Below the pieces are notes generated by a model. That model did no database searches. It saw only the letters and a list, made by a program, of their open reading frames with translations, and was not told the origin of the DNA. Shown piece after piece: positions 54,225 through 62,037 of a stretch of 64,000 nt of DNA. The position numbers and the translations under genes were made by a program. Each line of letters begins with the position of its first letter. Position 1 is the first letter of the stretch. The DNA is taken from the NCBI GenBank assembly GCA_949902595.1, contig CATLDC010000002.1, positions 122,899-186,898 of the forward strand, written 5' to 3'. This stretch comes from an uncultured Candidatus Melainabacteria bacterium. GTDB taxonomy: Bacteria; Cyanobacteriota; Vampirovibrionia; Gastranaerophilales; Gastranaerophilaceae.

Positions 54225-56069
54225 TTACTCAACCGTAACTGATTTTGCAAGATTTCTCGGCTGGTCAACATCCTTTCCTAAAAACTCTGCAATGTAGTAA
54301 GCCAGAAGCTGCAACGGCACAACAGCAAGAGCCGGAGACAGAATCTCGGAGATTTCCGGAACCCTGATTATGCAGTCAAAAAGCTCATTAAGCTTTGTAT
54401 CAGCAGAATCCGTAAGCGCTATCATCCTTGCGTTACGAGCCTTTGCTTCCTCTGAATTTGAAAGAATCTTGTCATAAACCTTGCCAGACATCAAAATCGA
54501 AAGCACCGGCATGGACTCATCCAACATCGCAATAGGCCCGTGTTTGAGCTCACCAGCTGTATATCCGGTCGCATTGATGTAGCTGATTTCTTTGAGTTTA
54601 AGCGCGCCTTCCAATGCAGTCGGAAAGTTGATTCCACGCGCAATAAAGATAAAATCTTTTGAGCTTGAGAACGCTTTTGCGCATTTCTGGATATCTTCCT
54701 TGTGTGCAAGAATTTTTTCAATCTTTTGAGGCAGAACAATGAGTTCGTGTTTCAACTCTGACAACTCATCCTTGCCCATAGAACCTTTAACTTCTGCCAT
54801 ATAAATCGCAATCAGGTAGAACGAAATAAGCTGTGCCATATAAGATTTTGTTGCAGCTACAGAGACTTCAATACCAGCGTTAACCGGCACAAGGCTGTCA
54901 GCTTCGCGCGCCATTGTTGAATCAGGTCGGTTAGTCACAATAAGAATGTGTGAGCCCCTGTTCTTTGCCTGTCTTACAGCAGTAATAGTATCTGCTGTTT
55001 CACCGGATTGTGAAACGCCAATAACGAGCGTATTTTTATCTGTAATCGTTTTTCTGTATATGTATTCGCTTGAAGGCTCTACATCAACAGAAATCCCGCA
55101 AAAATCTTCGATTATGTATTTGCCTACCATTGCTGCGTGAAGCGATGTTCCGCAAGCCACGATTTGAATACGGTTCAAGTCTTTTAGCTTTTCTCTGTCA
55201 AGAGTCACTTCCTTTAGTGTAATCGGCTCGTCAATTGCTCTTAGTTTTCCTGAAAGCACATTTCTCACAACATCCGGCTGTTCGTGAATTTCTTTGAGCA
55301 TAAAGTGTTTGTAGCCCATCTTGCTCAAAGCAACCGGCTCCCACGGAAGTGTTTCAACTTTGTTAGAAACAGGATTGTTATCAATATCAATAACCTTTAT
55401 TGAATCCGGTGTAAGTGTGACAATCTGGTTGTCATCAATATACATTGCTTTCTTTGTATACTGGATTAATGCCGGAACGTCAGAAGCCACATAGTTTTCG
55501 CCTTCACCAAGTCCAACAACAAGCGGAGCGTTTCTTCTTGTTGCAACAATAGTATTTTTAATGTCCTGATGAATAACACAGAGTGCATAAGCGCCTTCAA
55601 TCTCTTTTGTTGCAAGCCTTACGGCTTCAGTAAGGTCTTTTGTTTCAGCAAACTTTGTTGCAACAAGATGCGCAACTGTTTCTGTATCAGTTTGTGAGCG
55701 GAATGTGCAGCCCTTTGCTTCAAGTTTTTCTCTTAGTTCTTTAAAGTTTTCAATAATGCCGTTATGAACAACTGCAACTTTTCCGCAGTTGCAAGAATGC
55801 GGATGCGCGTTTGCGATTGTTGGAGCACCGTGGGTTGCCCAGCGTATATGTCCGATACCGATTGTGGATTTTGAAATCTCCGTATAATTCTTCTCAACGA
55901 TATCTTTAAGGTTTTGGAGTTTTCCTGCTGCTTTAAACAACTGAACTTTTCCTTCGATATTAACTGCAATACCAGATGAGTCATATCCTCTGTATTCAAG
56001 GGCGGTAAGTCCTTCCAATAGTACATCCACCGCAGCTTTACTTCCTGTATATCCAACAATTCCGCACAT
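54225..56069 (-). CDS. glmS: Glucosamine-fructose-6-phosphate aminotransferase
   Basis: 614 residues, normal length. N-terminal glutaminase with Cys nucleophile in MCGIVGYTG, IGHIRWATHG, and two SIS domains (CGTSLHAAMVGKYI; GVSQSGETADTITAV; ARGINFPTALEGALKLKEIS), ending NLAKSVTVE. It makes glucosamine-6-phosphate for peptidoglycan and lipopolysaccharide. No glmS ribozyme-like element could be recognised in the short upstream gap. Confidence 0.97.
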   Translation of the reverse strand: MCGIVGYTGSKAAVDVLLEGLTALEYRGYDSSGIAVNIEGKVQLFKAAGKLQNLKDIVEKNYTEISKSTIGIGHIRWATHGAPTIANAHPHSCNCGKVAVVHNGIIENFKELREKLEAKGCTFRSQTDTETVAHLVATKFAETKDLTEAVRLATKEIEGAYALCVIHQDIKNTIVATRRNAPLVVGLGEGENYVASDVPALIQYTKKAMYIDDNQIVTLTPDSIKVIDIDNNPVSNKVETLPWEPVALSKMGYKHFMLKEIHEQPDVVRNVLSGKLRAIDEPITLKEVTLDREKLKDLNRIQIVACGTSLHAAMVGKYIIEDFCGISVDVEPSSEYIYRKTITDKNTLVIGVSQSGETADTITAVRQAKNRGSHILIVTNRPDSTMAREADSLVPVNAGIEVSVAATKSYMAQLISFYLIAIYMAEVKGSMGKDELSELKHELIVLPQKIEKILAHKEDIQKCAKAFSSSKDFIFIARGINFPTALEGALKLKEISYINATGYTAGELKHGPIAMLDESMPVLSILMSGKVYDKILSNSEEAKARNARMIALTDSADTKLNELFDCIIRVPEISEILSPALAVVPLQLLAYYIAEFLGKDVDQPRNLAKSVTVE

Positions 56070-56119
56070 AATTACCTCTCTTTTTTCCTAATTTTAGCAT
56101 AAAATAAAATTTCACCTAA

Positions 56120-56428
56120 TTAAGATTTTCTAAAGAATTTTCGGATTTTATGTACACCGGCAATGCCTGCTGTGAGCAGAGTAACACCGCCAAAAATTTT
56201 AAAATAAAGTGACTTATTAAACTCATTTTTTGATTTCTCCTTTTTTGCACCTTCATAAATATCAGTATTAATAGATTTCATCTTTTTCGAAGCATCTTTA
56301 TCAGAAAACACATGCACAGAGGGAAGTGCTCCAGGAGCCTCAGCAGCAGTTATCTTCGGGCGCTTGACCTTTGTCTCTGTAGAATAATGAGCATCTATAT
56401 TGAAACTATTTTGCTGAACTTCTGCCAT
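56120..56428 (-). CDS. Small tail-anchored protein
   Basis: 102 residues, polar with a single hydrophobic segment near the C-terminus (about 73-92, YFKIFGGVTLLTAGIAGVHK) and a basic end (RKFFRKS), so probably a tail-anchored membrane protein. It begins immediately after the stop of the GNAT-like gene, with no gap, and is therefore in its operon. No family recognised. Confidence 0.7.
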   Translation of the reverse strand: MAEVQQNSFNIDAHYSTETKVKRPKITAAEAPGALPSVHVFSDKDASKKMKSINTDIYEGAKKEKSKNEFNKSLYFKIFGGVTLLTAGIAGVHKIRKFFRKS

Positions 56429-57061
56429 CTAGAACAGTTCTCCATACCTTAGAAGTTTATGCAGCCGCGTCTTTGGCAGATACATCATCCCGGTTTGCGC
56501 GGGAATATCCGGCACTTTTTTGCGTATGCATTCCTCCATATATTCGTTTGCCTCCGGACTTGTAAACCTGAACCCGAGCTTGTAGAAAAACAAGGCGGGC
56601 GACGCCTCTTTGATTACGGGCTCTGAAAAAGTCACAATACGCCCTTCGGCTTTGTTATCAAACATGGCTTTCTCTGCCAGACTTTTTATCGCCTCTGTAC
56701 CCAGCCCGCACCCGGGCTTTGGAGACTGAATATAGTCAATCAAATAACAGTTTTTCAGATACTTTATTTTCCTCTTCATAGGCGGCCTCGGCGGATAAGG
56801 CTGCAACAGGAAGTTGCTGCCCGAATATCCGGAAGTATCGATTGTCTCTTCAACAATATCGACATAATCCTCATCAATCGCGCCCGGAATAATGATATTA
56901 TCTCCGCGCTTAACTTTCGTCACGCGGATATTTGCCTTCTCTTTAAGAGGAGAAGTCTTAAACCCGAGAATCGGCGACATGCTAAAGCTTTTCACCGACT
57001 GCATCGCTTTTGCGACACTAAGTTGTGGCTGCGTGTCCACAGTCGTAATGTTATTAATCAT
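56429..57061 (-). CDS. GNAT-like acetyltransferase with N-terminal extension
   Basis: 210 residues. The region 95-175 has GNAT features: LKNCYLIDYIQSPK, the CoA-binding type GCGLGTEAIKSLAEKA, and ASPALFFYKLGFRFTS. The first 60 residues are an extension ('MINNITTVDTQPQLSVAKAM...SPILGFKTSP') similar to the tag in other unknown proteins here. Its 5' region has motif copy 4, ending 34 nt before the ATG. Substrate unknown. Confidence 0.75.
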   Translation of the reverse strand: MINNITTVDTQPQLSVAKAMQSVKSFSMSPILGFKTSPLKEKANIRVTKVKRGDNIIIPGAIDEDYVDIVEETIDTSGYSGSNFLLQPYPPRPPMKRKIKYLKNCYLIDYIQSPKPGCGLGTEAIKSLAEKAMFDNKAEGRIVTFSEPVIKEASPALFFYKLGFRFTSPEANEYMEECIRKKVPDIPAQTGMMYLPKTRLHKLLRYGELF

Positions 57062-57095
57062 ACAATCTAACCTATTTTTTAAACCTAACCTTACT

Positions 57096-57127
57096 TATAT
57101 AAAGTCTTTCTATTAAGAAAAATTGCC
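57096..57127 (-). promoter_or_regulatory. GGCAATTTT-N13-ACTTTATATA motif, copy 4
   Basis: Both boxes match exactly, spacer 13 nt, minus strand, before the GNAT-like operon. The plus-strand skp gene starts 73 nt to the right. Confidence 0.7.
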
Positions 57128-57200
57128 TTTTTTGAGTAAATTTTAAAAACATTGTAATAAAACTTTACATCTGATAAAATAGGTTCAGGGAGTTTTTGTT

Positions 57201-57644
57201 ATGAAAAAAATATTAATCGTTCTTGGACTTGTTATTTTCAGCGTGCCAGCCTTTGCCGGCGGAGTTGGATATGTTAATTATGAAAAAGTTGTCGCGAATT
57301 ACCAGTACGCAAAAAATACAATGCGCGAGCTTGAGACAAAAGGGAACGAAATCCAGAGATACCTTGAAGCTAAAGAGAAAGAGTTTAGCACAATAGAATC
57401 AGCCGTTCAGAAAAAGAAGTTTGAAGATACTGTGCGTTCGGAGCTTCTGACAAAGGAAAAGGCGTTTAATGCATTCAGGGATAAAAAGGAAGAAGAGGTT
57501 TACACAAGAATCCACTCTGTGACAGAAAAAATACGGATGGAGAAGGGTTTGGATGCGGTTTTGGATTCAAGGAGCGTGTTCTCCGGCGGGGTTGATATTA
57601 CGGATTTGCTGATACAGAGGTTGAATGCAGGCGGCGGAAAGTAA
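57201..57644 (+). CDS. OmpH/Skp-family periplasmic chaperone
   Basis: 147 residues with a signal peptide (MKKILIVLGLVIFSVPAFA). The mature part begins GGVGYVNYEKVVANYQYAKN and continues as long coiled-coil tentacles, ending MEKGLDAVLDSRSVFSGGVD and ITDLLIQRLN, as in Skp/OmpH. It would hold outer-membrane proteins, which supports a two-membrane envelope. AGGGAG precedes the ATG. Confidence 0.88.
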   Translation: MKKILIVLGLVIFSVPAFAGGVGYVNYEKVVANYQYAKNTMRELETKGNEIQRYLEAKEKEFSTIESAVQKKKFEDTVRSELLTKEKAFNAFRDKKEEEVYTRIHSVTEKIRMEKGLDAVLDSRSVFSGGVDITDLLIQRLNAGGGK

Positions 57645-57691
57645 GGGCTTGATTTTTGGAATGGGAGATTTATAATATTAATATAAATTTT

Positions 57692-57815
57692 AATCGGAAT
57701 GTAGCAAGGACTCCGACAAAAGTTGACTCAATGTCAAGTTTTGTTGGAGGGAGGCGAGTCAGAAAGCGTGAGCTTTATGCGAGCCGTATAAAGATAGACC
57801 AAACTGCGCTCCGAT
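57692..57815 (+). ncRNA. Possible structured RNA before tRNA-Pro
   Basis: AATCGGAATGTAGC at 57692 repeats the tRNA-Pro 5' end at 57834. A near-inverted copy of the tRNA 5' end, lacking five bases, lies at 57798-57815. In between, 57711-57727 pairs with 57733-57749 (15 of 17), and a GAAAGC/GCTTT hairpin follows. The ends ATCGGA/TCCGAT can close the structure. It could be a tRNA leader, a duplicated tRNA relic or an integration scar. Confidence 0.4.
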
Positions 57816-57836
57816 ATAAAATTTAATATTACCAAT

Positions 57837-57910
57837 CGGAATGTAGCGCAGTTTGGTAGCGCACCGTGTTCGGGTCGCGGGGGTCGCAAGTTCGAATCTT
57901 GTCATTCCGA
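57837..57910 (+). tRNA. tRNA-Pro(CGG)
   Basis: 74 nt, CCA not encoded. Acceptor CGGAATG/CATTCCG, D arm GCGC/GCGC, anticodon stem CCGTG/CGCGG with one G:U pair, loop TTCGGGT giving anticodon CGG, T arm GCAAG/CTTGT. A T-run follows the 3' end. Confidence 0.94.
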
Positions 57911-57964
57911 TTTTTTATTGCCCAAAATTCATCTTTACAAAACTTCATAATTAGCCTCAAAAAA

Positions 57965-57996
57965 GGCAATTTTTTGTTCTTTAAATACTTTATATA
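57965..57996 (+). promoter_or_regulatory. GGCAATTTT-N13-ACTTTATATA motif, copy 5
   Basis: Both boxes match exactly, spacer 13 nt, 33 nt before the ATG at 58030. Confidence 0.7.
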
Positions 57997-58029
57997 TATG
58001 TAAGCAATATTTAAGAGAGAATAATAAAG

Positions 58030-58275
58030 ATGTTACATACTACAGACGCTATCGAAAGAAATAAAAAACCAGCTGGAGCTTTAGAGATTCCTGAGAACTT
58101 CAACTTCTACTATTTGAACAAACAGGATAGACAAATGAGATTCAACAACGGTGGTGATCCTATTTATGCTATTTTCGATAAGATTGACAACAGACCGCTT
58201 TCTAAGATTGCTAAGGATTTTGTTAGAGAATTGGCGGATGATTCTATCAGATTTATTTCTACTTTGGTTAAGTAA
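58030..58275 (+). CDS. Small unrecognised protein
   Basis: 81 residues, soluble, no signal peptide: starts MLHTTDAIERNKKPAGALEI, ends FVRELADDSIRFISTLVK. Tyr/Asn-rich centre (NFNFYYLNKQDRQMRFNNGG). It has its own motif-5 promoter and a terminator directly after the stop, so it is a complete single-gene unit. No family recognised. Confidence 0.72.
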   Translation: MLHTTDAIERNKKPAGALEIPENFNFYYLNKQDRQMRFNNGGDPIYAIFDKIDNRPLSKIAKDFVRELADDSIRFISTLVK

Positions 58276-58276
58276 T

Positions 58277-58300
58277 AAAAAAGCCCCGAATGGGGCTTTT
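58277..58300. terminator. Rho-independent terminator, bidirectional
   Basis: AAAAAGCCCC and GGGGCTTTT with a 4-nt loop, between the 58030 gene and the convergent prepilin-like gene. Confidence 0.88.
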
Positions 58301-59841
58301 CAATTATTTCTTTTTGAAAGCTCATCAAGTCGTTTTTCCAACTCTTCGATTCTCTTTTGCTGTGCTTCAATAATTTTGTCTTGAGAACTATTCTTCAAAT
58401 CAAGTTCTTTTATTGCATTAATCACAGCATAGAACATATCTTCCATTCTGATTCTAAGGAACCCGTCTTCACCTTTCATTACAGCCTTAGGAAACACTTT
58501 TTGCAAATCCTGTGCCATAACTCCGACGTGAGGTGTTTTTGTTTCATCCTTTTTGAACGTAAAGTGGTAGAAATCGAGTTTTTTGAGCGCTTCTAAGCCT
58601 TCTGTATATTTAGCCCCGACATTTTTTACACGACGGTCTGACATTGAAAAGTTTGTAGCCCCGTTTGTAAAGTGCCCCTGATAATTCCAGCTCCATCCTG
58701 TACCCTGAACTTTTACCTGTCTGTTTCCGGTATCAAATTCAATGTGAGAGAGTTTATTACCACCATCAAAACCGTCATAAGTTCGCACAAACACGTGTTT
58801 CCAGGTATTCACACCCAGAGCAACATTACCATCTACAATCAAATTCCCCTTTATATAAACAGTATCCTGTGTTCTACCCAGAGCTATCTGACTGTTTTGG
58901 GTAGTTACGGCGCCCTGACCGATTGCTGTAGATCCGTCATGCAAAGCTCTTGCGGATTGGCCGATTGCTATACTGTCCTCTTTTTGAGCAACAGCGTTTC
59001 TGCCGATTGCGATAGTGTCTTTGTGTTGAGCTTTTGCACTCTTGCCAAGCGCAATGCTACCTCCTGTTCCGGATTTGTTTCCGGTTGCTTCTGCGCTCGA
59101 ACCGATTGCAATTCCTTCCGGGCCTGTAGCAGAAGCACCATCCCCAATAGCAATTGTGCTGCTTGATTCTGTTTGAGCTCCGGTTCCGATTGCTACGTTG
59201 TGGGAACCGGTTGCCTGGGTTACTTTTCCTCCTGCACCAGTATAGACATCTGTTCCGCCGATTGCAACGCTCCAGGTGCCACTTGCTTTGGAGTCAGAGC
59301 CGATGGAGATGGAGTTGCGTCCGGAGGCATTTGCGGAGGAGCCGGCTGCGAAGCTGCTGTTTCCGGTTGCTTTAGCGGATGCTCCGATTGCTGTTGCGCC
59401 GGTATCTGTTGTGGAGGCGTTTTGGCCGATGGTTACGGTGCTGGAGCCTGAGAGGGATTGGTTACCTCCGATTGCTACGGAGTTGGGTTGGATGGAGTCG
59501 CTGGAGATACCGGCTCTACCTGACGGGTCGGCTGTTACTTGCATGACTTCATCTCCTTTGCCAAAGGTGAGTTGGGAGTTGGAGGAGCCGCAGTCGATGT
59601 AGAGGCGGGTGTTTACTCCGGTTGGGACTTTGGATGCACCGATTACTGCTGTAACGTCTTTTCCAGCCATGTTGAATGCTGCATTGCCTTTGGTATCGAT
59701 AAAGACCCAAGGGCTGCCTGAGGATGAGGAGGCGCTTTTGCTCATCTTTTTGCTCACGATTGGTGCGGTGGCGGCTGCGATGATTGACATAATCAGCAGC
59801 ACTATCATCATTTCCATCAATGAAAATCCGGGTTGTTTCAC
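58300..59841 (-). CDS. Prepilin-anchored YadA-head protein with S74 chaperone domain
   Basis: 513 residues in three parts. (1) A type IV prepilin leader: MKQPG|FSLMEMMIVLLIMSII, with Gly5 at the cleavage site and Glu10 at mature position +5. (2) Residues about 120-325 are YadA/Hia-type head repeats (SVAIG, TAIGASAKATG, TIAIGDGASATG, SIALGKSAKA), which form trimeric beta-rolls. (3) Residues about 395-513 are an intramolecular chaperone (peptidase S74) domain: the Ser401-Asp402 cleavage site in FSMSDRRVKN, GVMAQDLQKVFPKAV, and a C-terminal coiled coil. The expected product is a trimeric fibre whose base resembles a pseudopilin. AAGGAAGAG precedes the ATG. Confidence 0.88.
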   Translation of the reverse strand: MKQPGFSLMEMMIVLLIMSIIAAATAPIVSKKMSKSASSSSGSPWVFIDTKGNAAFNMAGKDVTAVIGASKVPTGVNTRLYIDCGSSNSQLTFGKGDEVMQVTADPSGRAGISSDSIQPNSVAIGGNQSLSGSSTVTIGQNASTTDTGATAIGASAKATGNSSFAAGSSANASGRNSISIGSDSKASGTWSVAIGGTDVYTGAGGKVTQATGSHNVAIGTGAQTESSSTIAIGDGASATGPEGIAIGSSAEATGNKSGTGGSIALGKSAKAQHKDTIAIGRNAVAQKEDSIAIGQSARALHDGSTAIGQGAVTTQNSQIALGRTQDTVYIKGNLIVDGNVALGVNTWKHVFVRTYDGFDGGNKLSHIEFDTGNRQVKVQGTGWSWNYQGHFTNGATNFSMSDRRVKNVGAKYTEGLEALKKLDFYHFTFKKDETKTPHVGVMAQDLQKVFPKAVMKGEDGFLRIRMEDMFYAVINAIKELDLKNSSQDKIIEAQQKRIEELEKRLDELSKRNN

Positions 59842-59950
59842 GTTCTCTTCCTTTCTTGCTCTCTATTCTTATTGCGGTGCATACATAGAATTATATTCTA
59901 TGGCGGGCTATGTATGCCACCAAGGATTTTTTGAGTTTGTATTACCTCGA

Positions 59951-60159
59951 ATGTAACACAATACCCATTGTGTTACATGTGCTACGCACGTAGACCGTCT
60001 TGCCCAGTCGGGATAGGGATTACAGGCTTGGTGCTTTTTGGCTGGTTTTGGGACTACAAGGGGGATGAATATATAAATTGTTAAAATTGAAATAGTTGAT
60101 ATTGTTGCATTTTAGACAGCATGATAGTATAATGTAACACAATGGGTATTGTGTTACAT
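59951..60159. repeat. Palindrome-bounded element, copy 3
   Basis: Near-palindromes 59951-59978 and 60132-60159 are exact reverse complements of each other (centres ACCC and GGGT). The left 110 bp match 11490-11599. It lies upstream of the prepilin-like gene. The flanking parts 59842-59950 and 60240-60333 show no other feature. Confidence 0.75.
60105..60133 (+). promoter_or_regulatory. Sigma70-type promoter reading out of element copy 3
   Basis: TTGCAT, 17 nt, TATAAT; the -10 box touches the right palindrome, so a protein bound there would block it. No plus-strand gene follows before the recA end, so a product is unclear. Confidence 0.55.
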
Positions 60160-60198
60160 TGAATGTTACAAAAACGGAGTTTTTCATTTACTCACAAA

Positions 60199-60230
60199 AA
60201 AAAGGAAAGTCTTGCAGTGTGTGCAAGACT
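60199..60230 (-). terminator. Rho-independent terminator of recA
   Basis: AGTCTTGCA and TGCAAGACT with a 5-nt loop; on the minus strand TTCCTTTTTTTT follows. Confidence 0.8.
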
Positions 60231-60333
60231 CAAAAATATACATTTACCCCAATTACTTTATACCATACTTGTTCAGTTTTGTCAACTAAATGCTGCAACC
60301 CACTGGCTACAAGTATTAACAAGGTTTTAAAGC

Positions 60334-61353
60334 TTATGCGTTATTCGCAAGTTTTTCGCGAACAAGTGTTTCTACCTGATTCAGAATTTCAGGATTATTG
60401 CTCAAAAATTCCTTCGCTTTATCTCTGCCTTGTCCCAACTTTTCTTCGTTAAAGCTAAACCATGAGCCAGCCTTTTTCACGATATCCAAATCAACAGCTA
60501 CATCAAGGATATTACCGATTTTACAAATCCCTTTACCGAATATAATATCAAACTCGGCTGTTCTGAAAGGAGGAGCAACCTTGTTCTTCAAGATACGAAC
60601 CCTTACGTGGTTACCGATATCTTCCCCGTCACCCTTCAAGCCTTCTACACGTTTGATTTCCAAACGAACAGAAGCGTAGTATTTAAGCGCATTACCACCG
60701 GTTGTTGTTTCAGGATTACCGTACATAACCCCGATTTTTTGTCTCAGCTGGTTAATAAATATAACAGTTGTGTTTGTTTTCCCGATAATACCGGTCAATT
60801 TTCTTAAAGCCTTAGACATCAATCTTGCCTGCAAGCCCATTTGCTGGTCTTCCATAGAGCCTTCGATTTCAGCCTTAGGAACAAGAGCTGCTACAGAGTC
60901 AACAACAATAATGTCAACAGCGCCAGAGCGTACAAGCTCTTCTGTAATATCAAGCGCCTGTTCTCCTGTATCCGGTTGGGAAATCAAAAGTTCGTCAACA
61001 TTAACGCCAAGGTTTCTTGCATATTCAGGGTCAAGAGCGTGTTCTGCGTCAACAAAAGCTGCGATGCCACCTTTTTTCTGGCATTCTGCAACAATGTGCT
61101 GTGCCAAAGTTGTTTTACCTGATGATTCCGGGCCGTAGACTTCGATTATACGTCCGCGTGGAATCCCGCCAACTCCAAGAGCAACGTCAAGAGCCAGAGC
61201 CCCTGTTGGAATTGTTTCAACGCTAACAGCCGGCTTGTCGCCAAGCTTCATGATTGCGCCTTTACCAAAATCTTTTTCAATTTTCTCAATAGCAAGTTTT
61301 AGTGCCTTGCTTCTTTCATCAACAGTGTTTGCTGCTGTTTCTTCCTTTGCCAT
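60334..61353 (-). CDS. recA: Recombinase RecA
   Basis: 339 residues. Walker [30 protein letters not shown], Walker [22 protein letters not shown]-region [16 protein letters not shown], and loop L2 [17 protein letters not shown]. It forms filaments on single-stranded DNA for recombination and SOS induction. With comEC at 17188 it could process taken-up DNA. No clear LexA box is visible upstream. Confidence 0.97.
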   Translation of the reverse strand: MAKEETAANTVDERSKALKLAIEKIEKDFGKGAIMKLGDKPAVSVETIPTGALALDVALGVGGIPRGRIIEVYGPESSGKTTLAQHIVAECQKKGGIAAFVDAEHALDPEYARNLGVNVDELLISQPDTGEQALDITEELVRSGAVDIIVVDSVAALVPKAEIEGSMEDQQMGLQARLMSKALRKLTGIIGKTNTTVIFINQLRQKIGVMYGNPETTTGGNALKYYASVRLEIKRVEGLKGDGEDIGNHVRVRILKNKVAPPFRTAEFDIIFGKGICKIGNILDVAVDLDIVKKAGSWFSFNEEKLGQGRDKAKEFLSNNPEILNQVETLVREKLANNA

Positions 61354-61433
61354 ATTCTTTTCCTTCTTTTACACCATGTGGAGTTGCCAGTCGTGTATCC
61401 TCCACACCGTCTTTTCCCCAAGCCATTTTTAAA

Positions 61434-61946
61434 TTATAGTAAAATATTGTTTTCTTCTTCTTTTTTGATATAGAATCCGCAAAGAAGAGGTTTAAAGCTG
61501 TTCAAAACATTCTTCAGTTTGAAGTTTTCTTTGTTCAGCTCATTAACTTTGTTTTTCAAATTCTCGTTTTCAGTCTTGCAGCGTACAAGCTCAAGAACAA
61601 CATCATCCATGCCTTCAAGTTTTTCGTCAATAAGTTTTGTCATAGATGTCGTAATGTTGTTTTCCATTTTATTAAGAGTGTCTAACAATCCGTTTACAAC
61701 TGTTTGCGAGCTAGGTTTTGTCATCATGGGTAATGTCACTTTCTTTTCTTTCATTTCTGCAATCACAGATGATTTTGCATTTCTTAGTTTCTTAACTTCA
61801 TCTACTGAAAAATAAATTTGCCCTTTTGTATCTTTTTTCGGGGTAACTGAAGTTTTCTTACATAGTTCAACTATCTCTTTATTATCTACATTTAAAAGTT
61901 TTCTAACGTCGTTAGGTAAAAGTACTTTACTTGGATTAGCGTTCAT
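61434..61946 (-). CDS. MerR-like HTH and coiled-coil protein
   Basis: 170 residues: a MerR/excisionase-like N-terminus (about 5-60, VLLPNDVRKLLNVDNKEIVE; YFSVDEVKKLRNAKSS), then a long coiled coil (about 90-155, LVRCKTENENLKNKVNELNK) that would allow oligomerisation. No sensor domain. It could be a DNA-binding structural or regulatory protein, with layout like some plasmid/phage or chromosome organisation factors, but I cannot name it. It is monocistronic between recA and the flagellin. Confidence 0.7.
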   Translation of the reverse strand: MNANPSKVLLPNDVRKLLNVDNKEIVELCKKTSVTPKKDTKGQIYFSVDEVKKLRNAKSSVIAEMKEKKVTLPMMTKPSSQTVVNGLLDTLNKMENNITTSMTKLIDEKLEGMDDVVLELVRCKTENENLKNKVNELNKENFKLKNVLNSFKPLLCGFYIKKEEENNILL

Positions 61947-62037
61947 TTTTTCTAAATTCCCCTCTTTCTATACCCAATAGATATTCTAATAAATAAAAAA
62001 TATAATTTCCAGTATTTGTAACAAAAATTTAACGTTA

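Noticed and set aside
59173..59602. Cys/Gly-rich plus-strand frames
   Set aside because: Shadows of the repetitive YadA-head coding region on the other strand.
60159..60452. 97-codon frame at the recA 3' side
   Set aside because: It runs through the recA terminator and antisense to the recA C-terminus; no coding character.
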